DNA from: Azospirillum sp. B21
Lineage (GTDB): Bacteria; Pseudomonadota; Alphaproteobacteria; Azospirillales; Azospirillaceae
Direction: 5' to 3'
Length of the DNA stretch: 64,000 bases
NCBI RefSeq assembly: GCF_008364825.1
Contig: NZ_VTTO01000014.1
Span: 62,001-126,000 of the forward strand
Shown here: positions 35,798 through 45,051 of the stretch, piece after piece
How positions within the stretch are numbered: position 1 is the stretch's first letter
Layout of the letters: every line of letters starts with the position of its first letter
Program-made: the position numbers and the translations under genes
The notes under the pieces: model-generated
Told to the model about the DNA's origin: nothing
Database searches by the model: none
The model's input: only the letters and a program-made list of their open reading frames with translations

Positions 35798-37432
35798 TCA
35801 CGGCGCTGGCAGCCGTGTGGCGAAGGTCGGCGGCAGCAGCCGCTCGACGCAGGCCCCGGCGTCACCGGTGGTCAGCGTCTCGACGAAGCGGGCGGCGGCG
35901 GCCCGGCCGCAAGGGCTGACGCCCAGCACGTCATGGCCGATGCCGCGGAAGGACATCAGCGTCGCCCGGCGCAGGCTGCGCCCCATCGTCTCGGCGCGCG
36001 CCGGGGCGGTGAAGGTGTCATAGGCGCCGGTCAGGATCAGCGCCGGCACGTCGGACTCCACCGGCCGGTAGAAGGACGCATCCACCGGCGGCAGGTTCAG
36101 CACCGGACAGGCCGCGTCGTAATCGGTCTCCACCGCGTCCGCCACCACATGGGGACGCAGGTCGGCCGCGGCGCGCCGGGCGGCGGCGGCATCGATGCGC
36201 GGACGGTTCTCCCGGCATCCCACCGTCAGGTTCAGCCCATAAGCGAGGCTGTCCAGCACACCCCAGATGCCCGGCGGCACCACCAGCGACAGGGCCGCCG
36301 CATCCTCCAGCCGGACCGCACCGCCGGCCCGTGTGACAGCGCGGTCGAGACGGTCGAGCAGGGCGGGAACCACCACCATCCCGTCCGCACTGCCCAGCCG
36401 CAGCGCCAGCACAGTCGACAGCATCGGCCAGGTGAGTTGCAGGTTGCTCTCCCGCCCGGCGCCGGGATGGCGCAGGCGAAGCTCCAGCGGCTTGCGTTCC
36501 AGCGCCGTCGCCAGCCGCTCCACCGTTTGCCCCAGTTGGGGGAAGGCGCGGGCGCAATCGGGTTGGGCGGCGCAATCCTCCACCATGCGGCGATGGGCCT
36601 GCCGGATCGCGGTCAGCCGGTCAAGGTCGAGCCATGTCGCATCCGGCGCCGCCGGGGAGTTCAGCACAAGGCTGCGCACCGCCGCCCCATCGACGCGCAG
36701 CAGCGCCTGGGCCAACACCCCGCCATAGGAGGTCGCGACGACGTTCCAGCGCTCCACCCCCAGCGCGCCGCGCAGCGCCCGCAAATCCGCCGCGCTCTGC
36801 CCGCTGTCGAAATCCTCCAGCCGGTAGCCGGCGCGGCGCAGCGGATCGAGGCAGGCGACAGCATCCTCCGCCGTCACGCCGCCGAACCAAGTGCGCAGCG
36901 GGTCCAGCGCCGGGCAGCGCAATGAGGGCGCCGACCGGCCGGTGCCGCGCTGGTCCACCAGGACGATATCGCGGGTGGCGCGCATCGGCGCCAGCATCGC
37001 CGCGGTGCCGCGCGGATCGTCGCTGCCGCCCTGCCCCGGCCCGCCGGCCAGCACCGCCACCGGATCGGCGGCGGGCGCGCCGTTCAGCGCCGGCAACACC
37101 ATCACGAACAGGTCGAGCGGCAGGCTGTCCGGCCGCTGCCAGTCCGACGGCACCCGCAGGCTGTGGCAGCGGGGCGACGGCCCGGCCGGCAGACCCGGCG
37201 GACATGGCGCTTCGGCGAGCACCGGTGGCGGGGCGGGCGCCGGGGTAGGGATTGCGGCCGGAACGGCGCCCGGCAGGGCAATGGGCGGCGGCGATTCCGC
37301 GATCACGACCGGCGGCGGCCCCTTTGGCGCCCCGGCCAGCCAGTCGATCCCAACCCCGAGAAATCCGCCCGCCAGGGCACAGAGCGCCAATGCGCCGCCG
37401 ATGACGGCGAGGCGCCGACCGCTGCTGTCCAT
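35798..37432 (-). CDS. TAP-like alpha/beta hydrolase (peptidase-type), membrane-anchored
   Basis: A 544-aa protein with an N-terminal membrane helix (LAVIGGALALCALAGGFLGV), a proline-rich linker (PPPIALPGAVPAAIPTPAPA), then an S33-type hydrolase. Visible are the oxyanion region (AGGPGQGGSDD), VDQRGTGRSAPS, the nucleophile Ser in VVATSYGGVLAQ (first Gly of GxSxG replaced by Ala), and the TAP-like C-terminal region with ALILTGAYDTFTAPA (Asp) and GIGHDVLG (His). It starts eight bases after the kinase gene stops, so it is in the same transcript. Tripeptidyl aminopeptidases are the nearest known family; substrate unknown. Confidence 0.82.
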   Translation of the reverse strand: MDSSGRRLAVIGGALALCALAGGFLGVGIDWLAGAPKGPPPVVIAESPPPIALPGAVPAAIPTPAPAPPPVLAEAPCPPGLPAGPSPRCHSLRVPSDWQRPDSLPLDLFVMVLPALNGAPAADPVAVLAGGPGQGGSDDPRGTAAMLAPMRATRDIVLVDQRGTGRSAPSLRCPALDPLRTWFGGVTAEDAVACLDPLRRAGYRLEDFDSGQSAADLRALRGALGVERWNVVATSYGGVLAQALLRVDGAAVRSLVLNSPAAPDATWLDLDRLTAIRQAHRRMVEDCAAQPDCARAFPQLGQTVERLATALERKPLELRLRHPGAGRESNLQLTWPMLSTVLALRLGSADGMVVVPALLDRLDRAVTRAGGAVRLEDAAALSLVVPPGIWGVLDSLAYGLNLTVGCRENRPRIDAAAARRAAADLRPHVVADAVETDYDAACPVLNLPPVDASFYRPVESDVPALILTGAYDTFTAPARAETMGRSLRRATLMSFRGIGHDVLGVSPCGRAAAARFVETLTTGDAGACVERLLPPTFATRLPAP

Positions 37433-37440
37433 CGGCCGGG

Positions 37441-39765
37441 CTACTCGGCCACAGTGGTGAAGAAGGCGGACTGCACGACGACGTTCCCCTTCGCCTCGGC
37501 CTTGGCGATGGCCGCGCGCAGGCTCGCCAGATAGGCGCCGGCAGGCTCCACCTCCTCGCGCTCCGCCGGGAACAGCGGTTCGCGCGTCACCAGCGCCAGG
37601 ATCATCGCCGGGCCATAGGGCGGGGCGATGGTGTAGACGCGGTCGGCGGGCGACTTGGCGACGCCCAACGTGATCGGCCGGCCGGCATCGACGCGGTCGT
37701 CGCGACGCAGGCGCATCGGCACCATGTGGATCGCGTTGCCTTCCATGTCGATGTAATCGACGGTCAGGTAGCCCGCCATCGCGGGCGTCACCGTGACCTC
37801 CAGCTTCTCGCCTTGGCGGTAGACCATCGACGGCCGGTTGAAGCCCAGCCCCAGCGCATCCGCCCCCTGTGCCTCCGCCCGCGCCGGCAGGCCGGCGGCA
37901 CCCAGCGCCTCGCACAGCGGCCAGGGGCGCACGGCGACGCGCGCGTCGATGTCGACGCCGCCCGGCAGCCCGGTGATCGCCGCCTTCAGGGCGCCGGCAT
38001 CGGCGTCACTGGCGACATAGCCGCCGATCCGCAGCCCCTTCCCCGTCTCAACCGCCCTGACGCCGGAACAGGCGAACCCGGCCGCCGCAGTCTCCACCGC
38101 CTTGCGTGCCTCGGCCGGCGTGATCGTCGGCGGTGCCGGTGGCGCGGCAGGAACGGCGGCCGGCACGACCTGGGGCGGTGCGGGAGTCGGGGCCGGTGCA
38201 GGCGGCGTGACGGTCTGAACCGCCGGAGTGACCGGCAGCGGCGGCACCGCAGCGGCGGGAACCTGCGCGACCGCGGGCTTGACCGGATCGGGTGCCGGCG
38301 TTTCTGCCTTCACGGGCGCCGCAGGCGTGGGAGAAGCGGGCGCGCCGAGCGGCGCGGTGGTCATGGCGGGCGGCGCGGCCGGCGTCGGGACCGCTGGCGC
38401 GGCGGGCTGAGTGGCGGGAGCCGCAGGAGCCGACGCCTCCTTCACCGGCGTCTGGGTGGGCACCTGCGCAGGCGCCTGGGTCGCCGTTTGGGCGGGCGGC
38501 TGCGACTGGCCGAACAGCAGGAAACCGGCGACGCCGGCCGCCACCAGACCGCCGACGCCACCGGCGATCAGCCCGACCGGAGCCTTCTTCGTCTGCCCGG
38601 CGGCTACCTCCACGCCCTTCGCCTGAACACCGACCTTCGCGGTCTGGACCACCGCCGGCTTCGGCTCTTCCCTCACCACGGTCGCGGCCGGGAAAGGGGT
38701 GGCGTCGAAAGGCGTGATCTCCGCCGGGCGGCTGGTCAGCGCGCCGACCAGTTCCGTCATCGATTTGGCGCGGTTCTGCGGGTCCGGCTCCAGCATGGAG
38801 CACAGGACCCCGCGCAGCGGTTCGTCCAGCGCCGACAGGTCGGGCACCGACATGCGCCGCTCGATCATCGCTTGCGGCGTACGGCCCATGTCCAGCGGAC
38901 GGCCGAGCGCCGCCGCGGCCAGCACCAGACCGGCGCTGTAGATGTCGGACTGCGGCCCGACCTGACCGCCGAACAGCCCGAACTGCTCGGGCGAGGCATA
39001 GCCGTACTTGCCGGCGAAGGCGTCGCCGATGACGGTCCCCGCCCCGCCGGCGGTCTGCTTGGCGATGCCGAAATCGATGATCTTGGCGTTGGCGATCTGG
39101 CGGCCGGGCAGGATGACGTTGTCGGTCGACATGTCGCGGTGGACGATGCCGCGCTGGTGCGCCGCCGCCAGCCCCGAGGCGATGCGGTCGAGCAGGATGG
39201 CGACGTCGTCCGGGTCCAGCGGCCCGCCCTGCAGCACCTCCTGCAGCGACGGTCCGTCGAGATACTCCATCGACAGCAGGATCCGGCCATACTCGTCGCG
39301 GAAGACGCCGTCGTAGGACACCACCGCCTCGTGCCGGATCTCGCGCAGCGCCGCCGCCTCGCGCCGAAGAAGCTCGACCATCTTGGCGTCCTGCGCCAGT
39401 TCAGGCCGGATCACCTTCACCGCATGCCAGGTGTTCATGTCGACATGGCGGGCTCGGTGCACCTCGCCCATGCCGCCGCGGGCGATCAGCCCCGCCACCT
39501 CATAGGTATGGCTCAGCAGGGTGCCCGGCCCGATCGGCGCCGGCGACGCCCGTCCTCCCGCCGCGTCCACGCCGGAGACGGACGCCGCAGTGAGGGACGA
39601 TGAGGTGACCGAGGTCGGGGCGACGGACGCCCCGGGCACCGAGGTGGCAGCGGCCGGCGGCGTGGTCAGCCTTGTCGCCTCTGCATCCGCCCCCTGCTTC
39701 GCGCCTCCGGACGCGGCCGGCAGGATGGCGGTGGGCTCGTGGCTGTCGTCGGGGGTCTGGGCCAT
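37441..39765 (-). CDS. ppkA: T6SS-associated Ser/Thr kinase (PpkA-like) with DUF4384-like C-terminus
   Basis: A 774-aa kinase. The kinase domain spans about 86-345: glycine loop IARGGMGEVH, Lys117 (HAVKVI), catalytic VHRDMSTDN (H209-R210-D211) and DFG at 231. A membrane helix (397-418) follows, then a Pro/Ala-rich linker, and from about residue 650 a DUF4384-like domain (YRQGEKLEVTVTPAMAGYLT; YTIAPPYGPAMILALVT). In other T6SS clusters PpkA phosphorylates the FHA protein to switch on firing; tagH lies directly upstream. No PppA phosphatase gene is in the locus. The start was chosen at the ATG before MAQTPDDSHE; its ribosome site is weak. Confidence 0.87.
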   Translation of the reverse strand: MAQTPDDSHEPTAILPAASGGAKQGADAEATRLTTPPAAATSVPGASVAPTSVTSSSLTAASVSGVDAAGGRASPAPIGPGTLLSHTYEVAGLIARGGMGEVHRARHVDMNTWHAVKVIRPELAQDAKMVELLRREAAALREIRHEAVVSYDGVFRDEYGRILLSMEYLDGPSLQEVLQGGPLDPDDVAILLDRIASGLAAAHQRGIVHRDMSTDNVILPGRQIANAKIIDFGIAKQTAGGAGTVIGDAFAGKYGYASPEQFGLFGGQVGPQSDIYSAGLVLAAAALGRPLDMGRTPQAMIERRMSVPDLSALDEPLRGVLCSMLEPDPQNRAKSMTELVGALTSRPAEITPFDATPFPAATVVREEPKPAVVQTAKVGVQAKGVEVAAGQTKKAPVGLIAGGVGGLVAAGVAGFLLFGQSQPPAQTATQAPAQVPTQTPVKEASAPAAPATQPAAPAVPTPAAPPAMTTAPLGAPASPTPAAPVKAETPAPDPVKPAVAQVPAAAVPPLPVTPAVQTVTPPAPAPTPAPPQVVPAAVPAAPPAPPTITPAEARKAVETAAAGFACSGVRAVETGKGLRIGGYVASDADAGALKAAITGLPGGVDIDARVAVRPWPLCEALGAAGLPARAEAQGADALGLGFNRPSMVYRQGEKLEVTVTPAMAGYLTVDYIDMEGNAIHMVPMRLRRDDRVDAGRPITLGVAKSPADRVYTIAPPYGPAMILALVTREPLFPAEREEVEPAGAYLASLRAAIAKAEAKGNVVVQSAFFTTVAE

Positions 39766-39826
39766 GTCGGGATGCGGTCCGGTTCGGGAAGGGGCAGGTG
39801 GTGTCGAAGGGTGGAGCGGCGGCGGA

Positions 39827-41425
39827 TCAGTCCGGCGATCCGCCCTCCGGATCCCGGCCGGTATCGCCGCGCACGAAGCGGTCGTATTCACGGGCGATGG
39901 CATCGCCGACGACCCGGTCGAAATCCTCTTCCAACTCGACCACCAAATCCTTGTAGAGCGTCTCGTACTGGTCCCAATAGCGGGCCTTGCGCGCCGCCGG
40001 GACGATGCTGTCGAGAAGCCGCGTCTCCAGCCGCTGGCTGAGTGCGCCGGGATCGAACTTGGCGACCACCTGCTTTAACGCGGTCTGCAGCGCCGCGGCA
40101 TAGGCGAGGTGGTGGACCTGCACGTCACTCGCCGCCTCGCGCACCGCGTCGGCCATCGGCAGGAAGCCGCGCAGGCGCGGGTTGGCCAGCACCGACACAG
40201 CCTCGTCCAGCGTCTCGCAGCGCTTCAGCGGGTTCTCCCCCGCCGGGCGGAAGCTGGTCTGCTCCAGATGGAACTCGTCCTTGAAGCGGGAGCGCGCCCG
40301 CAGTGACGCATGCAGCGCCCCCAGGCTGACGCGCAGCGCCTCGCCCAGGTTGCGCATCATCGCAGTCGGGTCCGGCAGCCCGTCCGCCGGCAGCGGCGCG
40401 CCGAACCCCTCATAGAAGGCGGCGACCGCGGCACCCGCATCGGCCACGGGCGCGGCGGCAGGAACGGCGGCCGGCGCGGGAGGAGACACGGGCTCGGGCG
40501 GCGGCGGTACGAACTGCTGCGCCGCGTGGGGAACGATGACGGAATCGTCCGGCAGCGGGAGCGGTTCGGCCGCCCGGTCGACCGGCGGAGGCTCCACCGG
40601 CAGCGGGTCGGCCGCCGGATCGGGAAGGGTCTCGTCGATGTTCCAGTCTTCCGGCAACGGCTGGGCCGTCTTCGCCACAGGGGGAAAGGCCGGGTCCGGG
40701 AAGGGTGAAGCGCCCGGCTGCGGCGCGCCGAGGAGGTCGTCGTCCCAATCGTCGGGGATGCCGCCGCCCGACGGCTGCGGCGCCGTGGCAGGCGGCTGAT
40801 ACGAGACGCCGATGGAAAGCGACTGGTTCAGCGGATCGGAATGGTCGTCCACCGTGCCGAACCGCCAGTCCTCCGCCCGTTCGCGCGGGGCGGCGCCACT
40901 GCTGGAGGCGGTCCAGGCGTCGAAAGGTGCATCTTCCGACCGCAGCGGCTGGTGCTCGAACGGGCGCACCGCGGGATCGGCGAACATCTCGTCGAACTGG
41001 TCCGGTGCCGCGGCATGGACCGGCGGCGGCACGAAGGGATCGGGCGAGCCATCCGTCCCGCCCAACCGGAAGGCGCCGGAGATCTCGGTGAAGCTGGGGG
41101 CGGACAGCGTTTCAACCGTCGCCTCGATGATGAAGCGTCCGATGCGGACGCGGTCGCCCGACCTGAGATCCGCCGGGACATTGCGGCCGAGCGGCCGGTC
41201 GGAGCCGTTGAGGAAGACGCCGTTGGTGCTGGTGTCGATCACCCGGTAGCCGGCTCCGGTCTTCTCGAAGACGCAGTGCTGGCGCGACAGCAGCAGGTCG
41301 GGATCGGGAAGGATCCAGCCATTCTCGACCCCGCGCCCGACGGTGAGGTCGCCGCCATGCAGCGTCTTCTCGGCATTGCCGCCCAGCGACGCCCGATGGT
41401 CCGAAACGATCCTCAGCCTCAGCAT
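39827..41425 (-). CDS. tagH: T6SS FHA-domain protein TagH
   Basis: A 532-aa regulator. The N-terminal 105 residues are a forkhead-associated domain that binds phospho-threonine (LTVGRGVENGWILPDPDLLL, SRQHC, STNGVFLNG). A long Pro/Asp-rich linker follows, and the C-terminal 180 residues are the TagH domain (FRPAGENPLKRCETLDEAVS, then YDRFVRG). In known T6SS systems TagH/Fha is the substrate of PpkA and acts on TssL for assembly. It lies between PAAR and the kinase gene. Confidence 0.92.
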   Translation of the reverse strand: MLRLRIVSDHRASLGGNAEKTLHGGDLTVGRGVENGWILPDPDLLLSRQHCVFEKTGAGYRVIDTSTNGVFLNGSDRPLGRNVPADLRSGDRVRIGRFIIEATVETLSAPSFTEISGAFRLGGTDGSPDPFVPPPVHAAAPDQFDEMFADPAVRPFEHQPLRSEDAPFDAWTASSSGAAPRERAEDWRFGTVDDHSDPLNQSLSIGVSYQPPATAPQPSGGGIPDDWDDDLLGAPQPGASPFPDPAFPPVAKTAQPLPEDWNIDETLPDPAADPLPVEPPPVDRAAEPLPLPDDSVIVPHAAQQFVPPPPEPVSPPAPAAVPAAAPVADAGAAVAAFYEGFGAPLPADGLPDPTAMMRNLGEALRVSLGALHASLRARSRFKDEFHLEQTSFRPAGENPLKRCETLDEAVSVLANPRLRGFLPMADAVREAASDVQVHHLAYAAALQTALKQVVAKFDPGALSQRLETRLLDSIVPAARKARYWDQYETLYKDLVVELEEDFDRVVGDAIAREYDRFVRGDTGRDPEGGSPD

Positions 41426-41468
41426 TCCACCTTCTCCAACCCCGCTGCCAATCCCTCTTGCCCGGCGT

Positions 41469-41759
41469 TCAGCCGCCGATCACGACCGTCGGCGCCCCGG
41501 TCACGATCACCCCGCCATGGGCGGTCTGGTCGCCCAGCCGCGCCGCCGGCCGTCCGCCGACGATCACCGTCGCCGACCCCTTCACGATCACGTCGGGCGG
41601 GCCGACGCAGACGCACATGTCCGTCACCACCGCGGCCGGCAGGAATTCGATCAGGACCGCCGGGACGCCGGGGCTGACGATGGGGCCGCCGACATGCGGG
41701 ACCGGGCCGGTCGTCATCGGGCAGGTGTGCATGTCGGTCAGGCGCGCGGCGGGCGGCAT
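41469..41759 (-). CDS. PAAR-domain spike tip protein
   Basis: A 96-aa PAAR protein that sharpens the VgrG spike and can carry effectors. It starts with the family pattern MPPAARLTDMHTCP and has HVGGPIVSPG and the repeated GG-turns (VTDMCVCVGPPD, RLGDQTAHGG). It has no C-terminal extension, so it is a plain tip rather than a fused effector. Cys and His residues that bind the central metal are present. It starts 24 bases after the DUF4123 gene stops. Confidence 0.9.
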   Translation of the reverse strand: MPPAARLTDMHTCPMTTGPVPHVGGPIVSPGVPAVLIEFLPAAVVTDMCVCVGPPDVIVKGSATVIVGGRPAARLGDQTAHGGVIVTGAPTVVIGG

Positions 41760-41783
41760 CGGCGGTCTCCTCCAGCCTTCGGA

Positions 41784-42416
41784 TCAGCGGCTTCGGGGCG
41801 CGTCCGCGCCCGGACCTGTCCGCAGCGGGATTTCGACGCGGCGCAGGTCGCCATTGACCGATTCGAACAGGACGAGCGCGTCGGCGCCCGCATCCTCCAT
41901 CATGAACCGGATGCCGGGGCCGAACAATGCGGCGCGCTGGGCCTCGTCGCTGATCGGCAGGAAGCTGCCCAGCACCGCCGGATCGTAGAAGCGGAACAGG
42001 TAGGTCGCCCCGCCCTCGCCGTTCACGATGGTGAATTTGCGGAAATGGCGGCGCACCGTGTCGATGTCGCCGTCGGCCTGCACCAGGATGCCCCAGCCGC
42101 GTCCCCAGCCCTCCCCCACCAGCCAGTCGGCGACGGCGCTGCCGCGCGTCAGCCGGACCAGATAGGGCGCCACCTCCGCCAGCTCGCTCGCCGTGTCGCC
42201 CTGATAGAGGGAGCGCATGTCGGCCTCCTCCTCCCGAGCCAGCAGGCCGGGATAGAGACCTGGGTCGCGCGCGGCGTCGACGATCATGTAGAGGCCGCCG
42301 GTCTCCCCCTGCGGCCACAGGTGATGGCCGAGGCGGGCGACCACCTCCTGCGGGGAGCGGCGGGGGGAAGGCTCTGTCATCGCCCTGCTCGTGCCTGGGT
42401 TCATGCCGGGGTTCAT
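41784..42416 (-). CDS. DUF4123 T6SS adaptor/chaperone
   Basis: A 210-aa protein of the DUF4123 family, which loads specific effectors onto VgrG or PAAR. The N-terminal strand GGLYMIVDAARDPGLYPGLL is the family signature, followed by APYLVRLTRGS and the WLVGEGWGRGWGIL segment. The ATG at 42416 overlaps the vgrG stop (ATGA). Later in-frame ATGs at 42404 and 42380 are possible starts; the extra leader (MNPGMNPGTSRA) is not conserved in style. Lying between vgrG and PAAR, it is expected to serve that spike. Confidence 0.85.
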   Translation of the reverse strand: MNPGMNPGTSRAMTEPSPRRSPQEVVARLGHHLWPQGETGGLYMIVDAARDPGLYPGLLAREEEADMRSLYQGDTASELAEVAPYLVRLTRGSAVADWLVGEGWGRGWGILVQADGDIDTVRRHFRKFTIVNGEGGATYLFRFYDPAVLGSFLPISDEAQRAALFGPGIRFMMEDAGADALVLFESVNGDLRRVEIPLRTGPGADAPRSR

Positions 42417-44476
42417 GTCTGGCAGATCTCGCACAGCGGCGTGTTGGACGCGGCGGCGCTGCGCATCACCATGGCCTGGGCCGCGGTCTTCGGGGTGTGA
42501 CTTTGCGCCGGGCGCGGCAGCTTCGCCTTCGGCGGGGCCGGGATCGTTCCGCCCTTGTCCTTGTCGGCGGGCGAGGGCTTGACCGGCTTGGCCGGCGAGG
42601 CGCTCAGCCCGTTGGCGGCGCCGCCGCTGTTGATCAGCACCATGGTGCCGTTCATGGCGATGCCGGCCGGGCTCAGCGTGATGAAGTTGCCGCCGACCTT
42701 CAGCGTCAGCGAGGCGCCGGCCTCCAGGCACAGGTTCGCCCCGGCATTGACGGCATAGTTGGTGCCGATCTTGTCGTGCAGATCGACGCCGACCGTGCGC
42801 GACACGCCACCGCCGATGGATTCCACATGGTCGCCGTCCACCGTGGCGTGGTGATTCTTGCCAACCCACTCCCACAGGCCGCCGGCGACGTTCACATGCT
42901 GGCCCGATGCCACTGACGTCCGGCTGTCATGGCCGATGCGCAGGTCGTAGTCGCGTTGGGCATGGACGAAGACCTGTTCCTTGCCGGCCTTGTCCTCGAA
43001 GCGGATTTCGTTGAAGCCGCGCCCGCCGGGCGAGCTGCGCGTCTTGATGCCGGAGCGCGTCTTGTGTTCGGGCAGGGCGTAGGTCGGCAGCGCGTCGGCG
43101 TTGTTGACGACGCCGATCACCATCGGGCGGTCGGGATCGCCATCGACGAAATCGACCAGCACCTCCATGCCGATGCGCGGCACCGTCTGCATGCCCCACT
43201 GATGCCCGGCCCAGCTCTGCGCCACCCGGATCCAGCAGGAGCTTTTCTCGTCCGACCGGCCGCGGCGGTCCCAATGGAACTGCACCATGATCCGGCCGAA
43301 CTTGTCGGTGTAGATCTCCTCCCCCGCCGGGCCGACGACGAAGGCGGTCTGGATGCCGCGCACCGACGGCTTCGGCGTCCGCCGCGCCGGCCGCACCACC
43401 GCCTTGGCCGGCAGGGCGCGGAAGCTGTTGCCGTAGGACGCCTTGCGCTTGTCGCCGGGCAGGAAGCCCTCGTTGCAGGCGTCGAACTCCAGTTCCGCCA
43501 CCACCACGGGCTGGTTGTTCTCCGCCGCCGTCGGGTGTTCGGTCAGGGCGAAGGTCATGCCGGGATGCAGGCTGCGGCAGGCACCGACGCCGCGCACCCC
43601 CTCCAGCCCACGCTCCTCCGTCTCCATCCGGCGGCGGGCGAGCGCCGATCCGGCATCGCGCGTGGCATAGCGGCCGGGATATTCGAACAGCTCGTACTTG
43701 GTGGAAACCGGCACCTTGGAAACCGACGCCTCGCCGCTGTCCAGCGCGGTGCGCGGCGCCTGGAAATCGTAGTCCTTGGTCGCCCAGCGACCCGACGCGA
43801 TGGAATAGACCCGCTCCCACCGCTCGATCTGGTCGGCATACTGGCCGCTGGGGTTGAAGCGCAGGGTCGCCGGCGACAGCTTGGCATAGCCGGCGGCGCT
43901 GTCCGACAGGATCAGCTTGTGGCGGTCGCGCTCATGCGCGAAGTAGTAATAGATGCCCTCTTCTTCCAGCAGGCGGCTGATGAAGTCGAAATAGGTCTCG
44001 TTGTACTGGACGCAATATTCACGCGGCTGGTAGCTGCCGCTCAGGCTGCGGAATTCAAAGTTGGAGAAGCCGAATTCCTGGAAGATCGTCTCGACAATCT
44101 TCGGCACCGCCATCGGCCCGCCGCCGCCCAGGCTGTGGAAGATGCGGCAATCGCTGGTGTAGGACAGCAGCGACAGCCAGGGCACCACCTCTATCGTGTA
44201 ATAGCGCTGGTCGCGCCCCACCGGCACGCCGACGCCAAGCGAGCGCGCGATGCCGTTGACGTAGTGGCGCTGCCCGTCCAGCTGGCGGAAGCCGATGTTG
44301 ACGCTGTTGCCGACGATGGTCTCGGCCGCCAGCGGCTCGATGGGGCCGAGCGCGTCGATGCGGTAGAGGAAGGGGCTGGACAGCGCCTCGCGCCCCTGCA
44401 CCCGCTCCACCAGCAGCACGTCGGGTCCGGCCGGGGTTTCCAGCGACAGCAGACGGTCGTCCTGCGTGAACTGCAT
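42413..44476 (-). CDS. vgrG: T6SS spike protein VgrG
   Basis: A 687-aa VgrG. The gp27-like part has FDFISRLLEEEGIYYYFAHE; the gp5 OB-fold has GEEIYTDKFGRIMVQFHWDR and the SWAGHQWGMQTVPRIGMEVL motif; the rest is a beta-helix needle. A short tail beyond the needle ends in TPLCEICQT, with a CxxC pair that may bind the adaptor or tip protein. No fused effector domain is present. The start overlaps the tagF stop as TGATG with GGAGGAGG upstream. Confidence 0.95.
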   Translation of the reverse strand: MQFTQDDRLLSLETPAGPDVLLVERVQGREALSSPFLYRIDALGPIEPLAAETIVGNSVNIGFRQLDGQRHYVNGIARSLGVGVPVGRDQRYYTIEVVPWLSLLSYTSDCRIFHSLGGGGPMAVPKIVETIFQEFGFSNFEFRSLSGSYQPREYCVQYNETYFDFISRLLEEEGIYYYFAHERDRHKLILSDSAAGYAKLSPATLRFNPSGQYADQIERWERVYSIASGRWATKDYDFQAPRTALDSGEASVSKVPVSTKYELFEYPGRYATRDAGSALARRRMETEERGLEGVRGVGACRSLHPGMTFALTEHPTAAENNQPVVVAELEFDACNEGFLPGDKRKASYGNSFRALPAKAVVRPARRTPKPSVRGIQTAFVVGPAGEEIYTDKFGRIMVQFHWDRRGRSDEKSSCWIRVAQSWAGHQWGMQTVPRIGMEVLVDFVDGDPDRPMVIGVVNNADALPTYALPEHKTRSGIKTRSSPGGRGFNEIRFEDKAGKEQVFVHAQRDYDLRIGHDSRTSVASGQHVNVAGGLWEWVGKNHHATVDGDHVESIGGGVSRTVGVDLHDKIGTNYAVNAGANLCLEAGASLTLKVGGNFITLSPAGIAMNGTMVLINSGGAANGLSASPAKPVKPSPADKDKGGTIPAPPKAKLPRPAQSHTPKTAAQAMVMRSAAASNTPLCEICQT

Positions 44477-45051
44477 CACGCCCCCTCCTCCTCGGCACGG
44501 CCGGTCAGGAAATCGGTAAAGCCGGCGGACGGCGGCAGGCCGGCGCTGGTAAAGCCCTGCTCCGCCACGCCCTCCCCGCCCAGCGTCCACCAGCGGGCGC
44601 CGGCGGACGGCGCCGCGTCAGCCAGATGCGGCACCGACAGGGCGGCGACGGAGCCGACGAAGGCCTCAACGTCCAGCGTGTGGGTCAGGACCGACAGCGC
44701 CAGCTCCTCCGCCGCCTCGAACCATGCGGCATCGGCTTCGGCCCCGGCGGCGGTCTGGCCGGGGGCGTACAGGGCGACCAGCGCCAGCGGGAACTGCCGC
44801 CCGGCCTTGTCGACGCTGGGCATCATCACGCCGGCCGCCGCCTGCGGCCCGCAGACCCCGGCCTCCAGCGTGAAGCGCCAGATCGGCGCGTTGAGGTAGC
44901 GGTCCATCCACCCCTCGCCCAGCGCGGCGCGGCTGGCCTGCAACCCATCGAGCAGCCAGTCGTGCCAGGGGTCGGCGAAGCTGCGCGGCAGCCCGCGCAG
45001 CAGGAAATCGCCCCGCGCCGGCAGCTTCCCGAAACAGCCGCTATTGCCCAT
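44476..45051 (-). CDS. tagF: T6SS-associated protein TagF
   Basis: A 191-aa protein with the TagF opening CFGKLPARGDFLLRGLPRSF and the WDDW-like stretch DPWHDWLLDGLQ, then GVMMPSVDKAGRQFPLALV. TagF is a post-translational repressor of T6SS assembly that acts through Fha in Pseudomonas. Here it is separate, not fused to a PppA phosphatase as in some alphaproteobacteria. It starts on the tssM stop (TGATG) and runs into vgrG the same way. Confidence 0.9.
   Translation of the reverse strand: MGNSGCFGKLPARGDFLLRGLPRSFADPWHDWLLDGLQASRAALGEGWMDRYLNAPIWRFTLEAGVCGPQAAAGVMMPSVDKAGRQFPLALVALYAPGQTAAGAEADAAWFEAAEELALSVLTHTLDVEAFVGSVAALSVPHLADAAPSAGARWWTLGGEGVAEQGFTSAGLPPSAGFTDFLTGRAEEEGA

Noticed and set aside
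37441..39765. The Pro/Ala-rich linker of the kinase as a separate gene or collagen-like repeat
   Set aside because: It is in frame with the kinase and the C-terminal domain and is a low-complexity linker between a membrane helix and a periplasmic domain.
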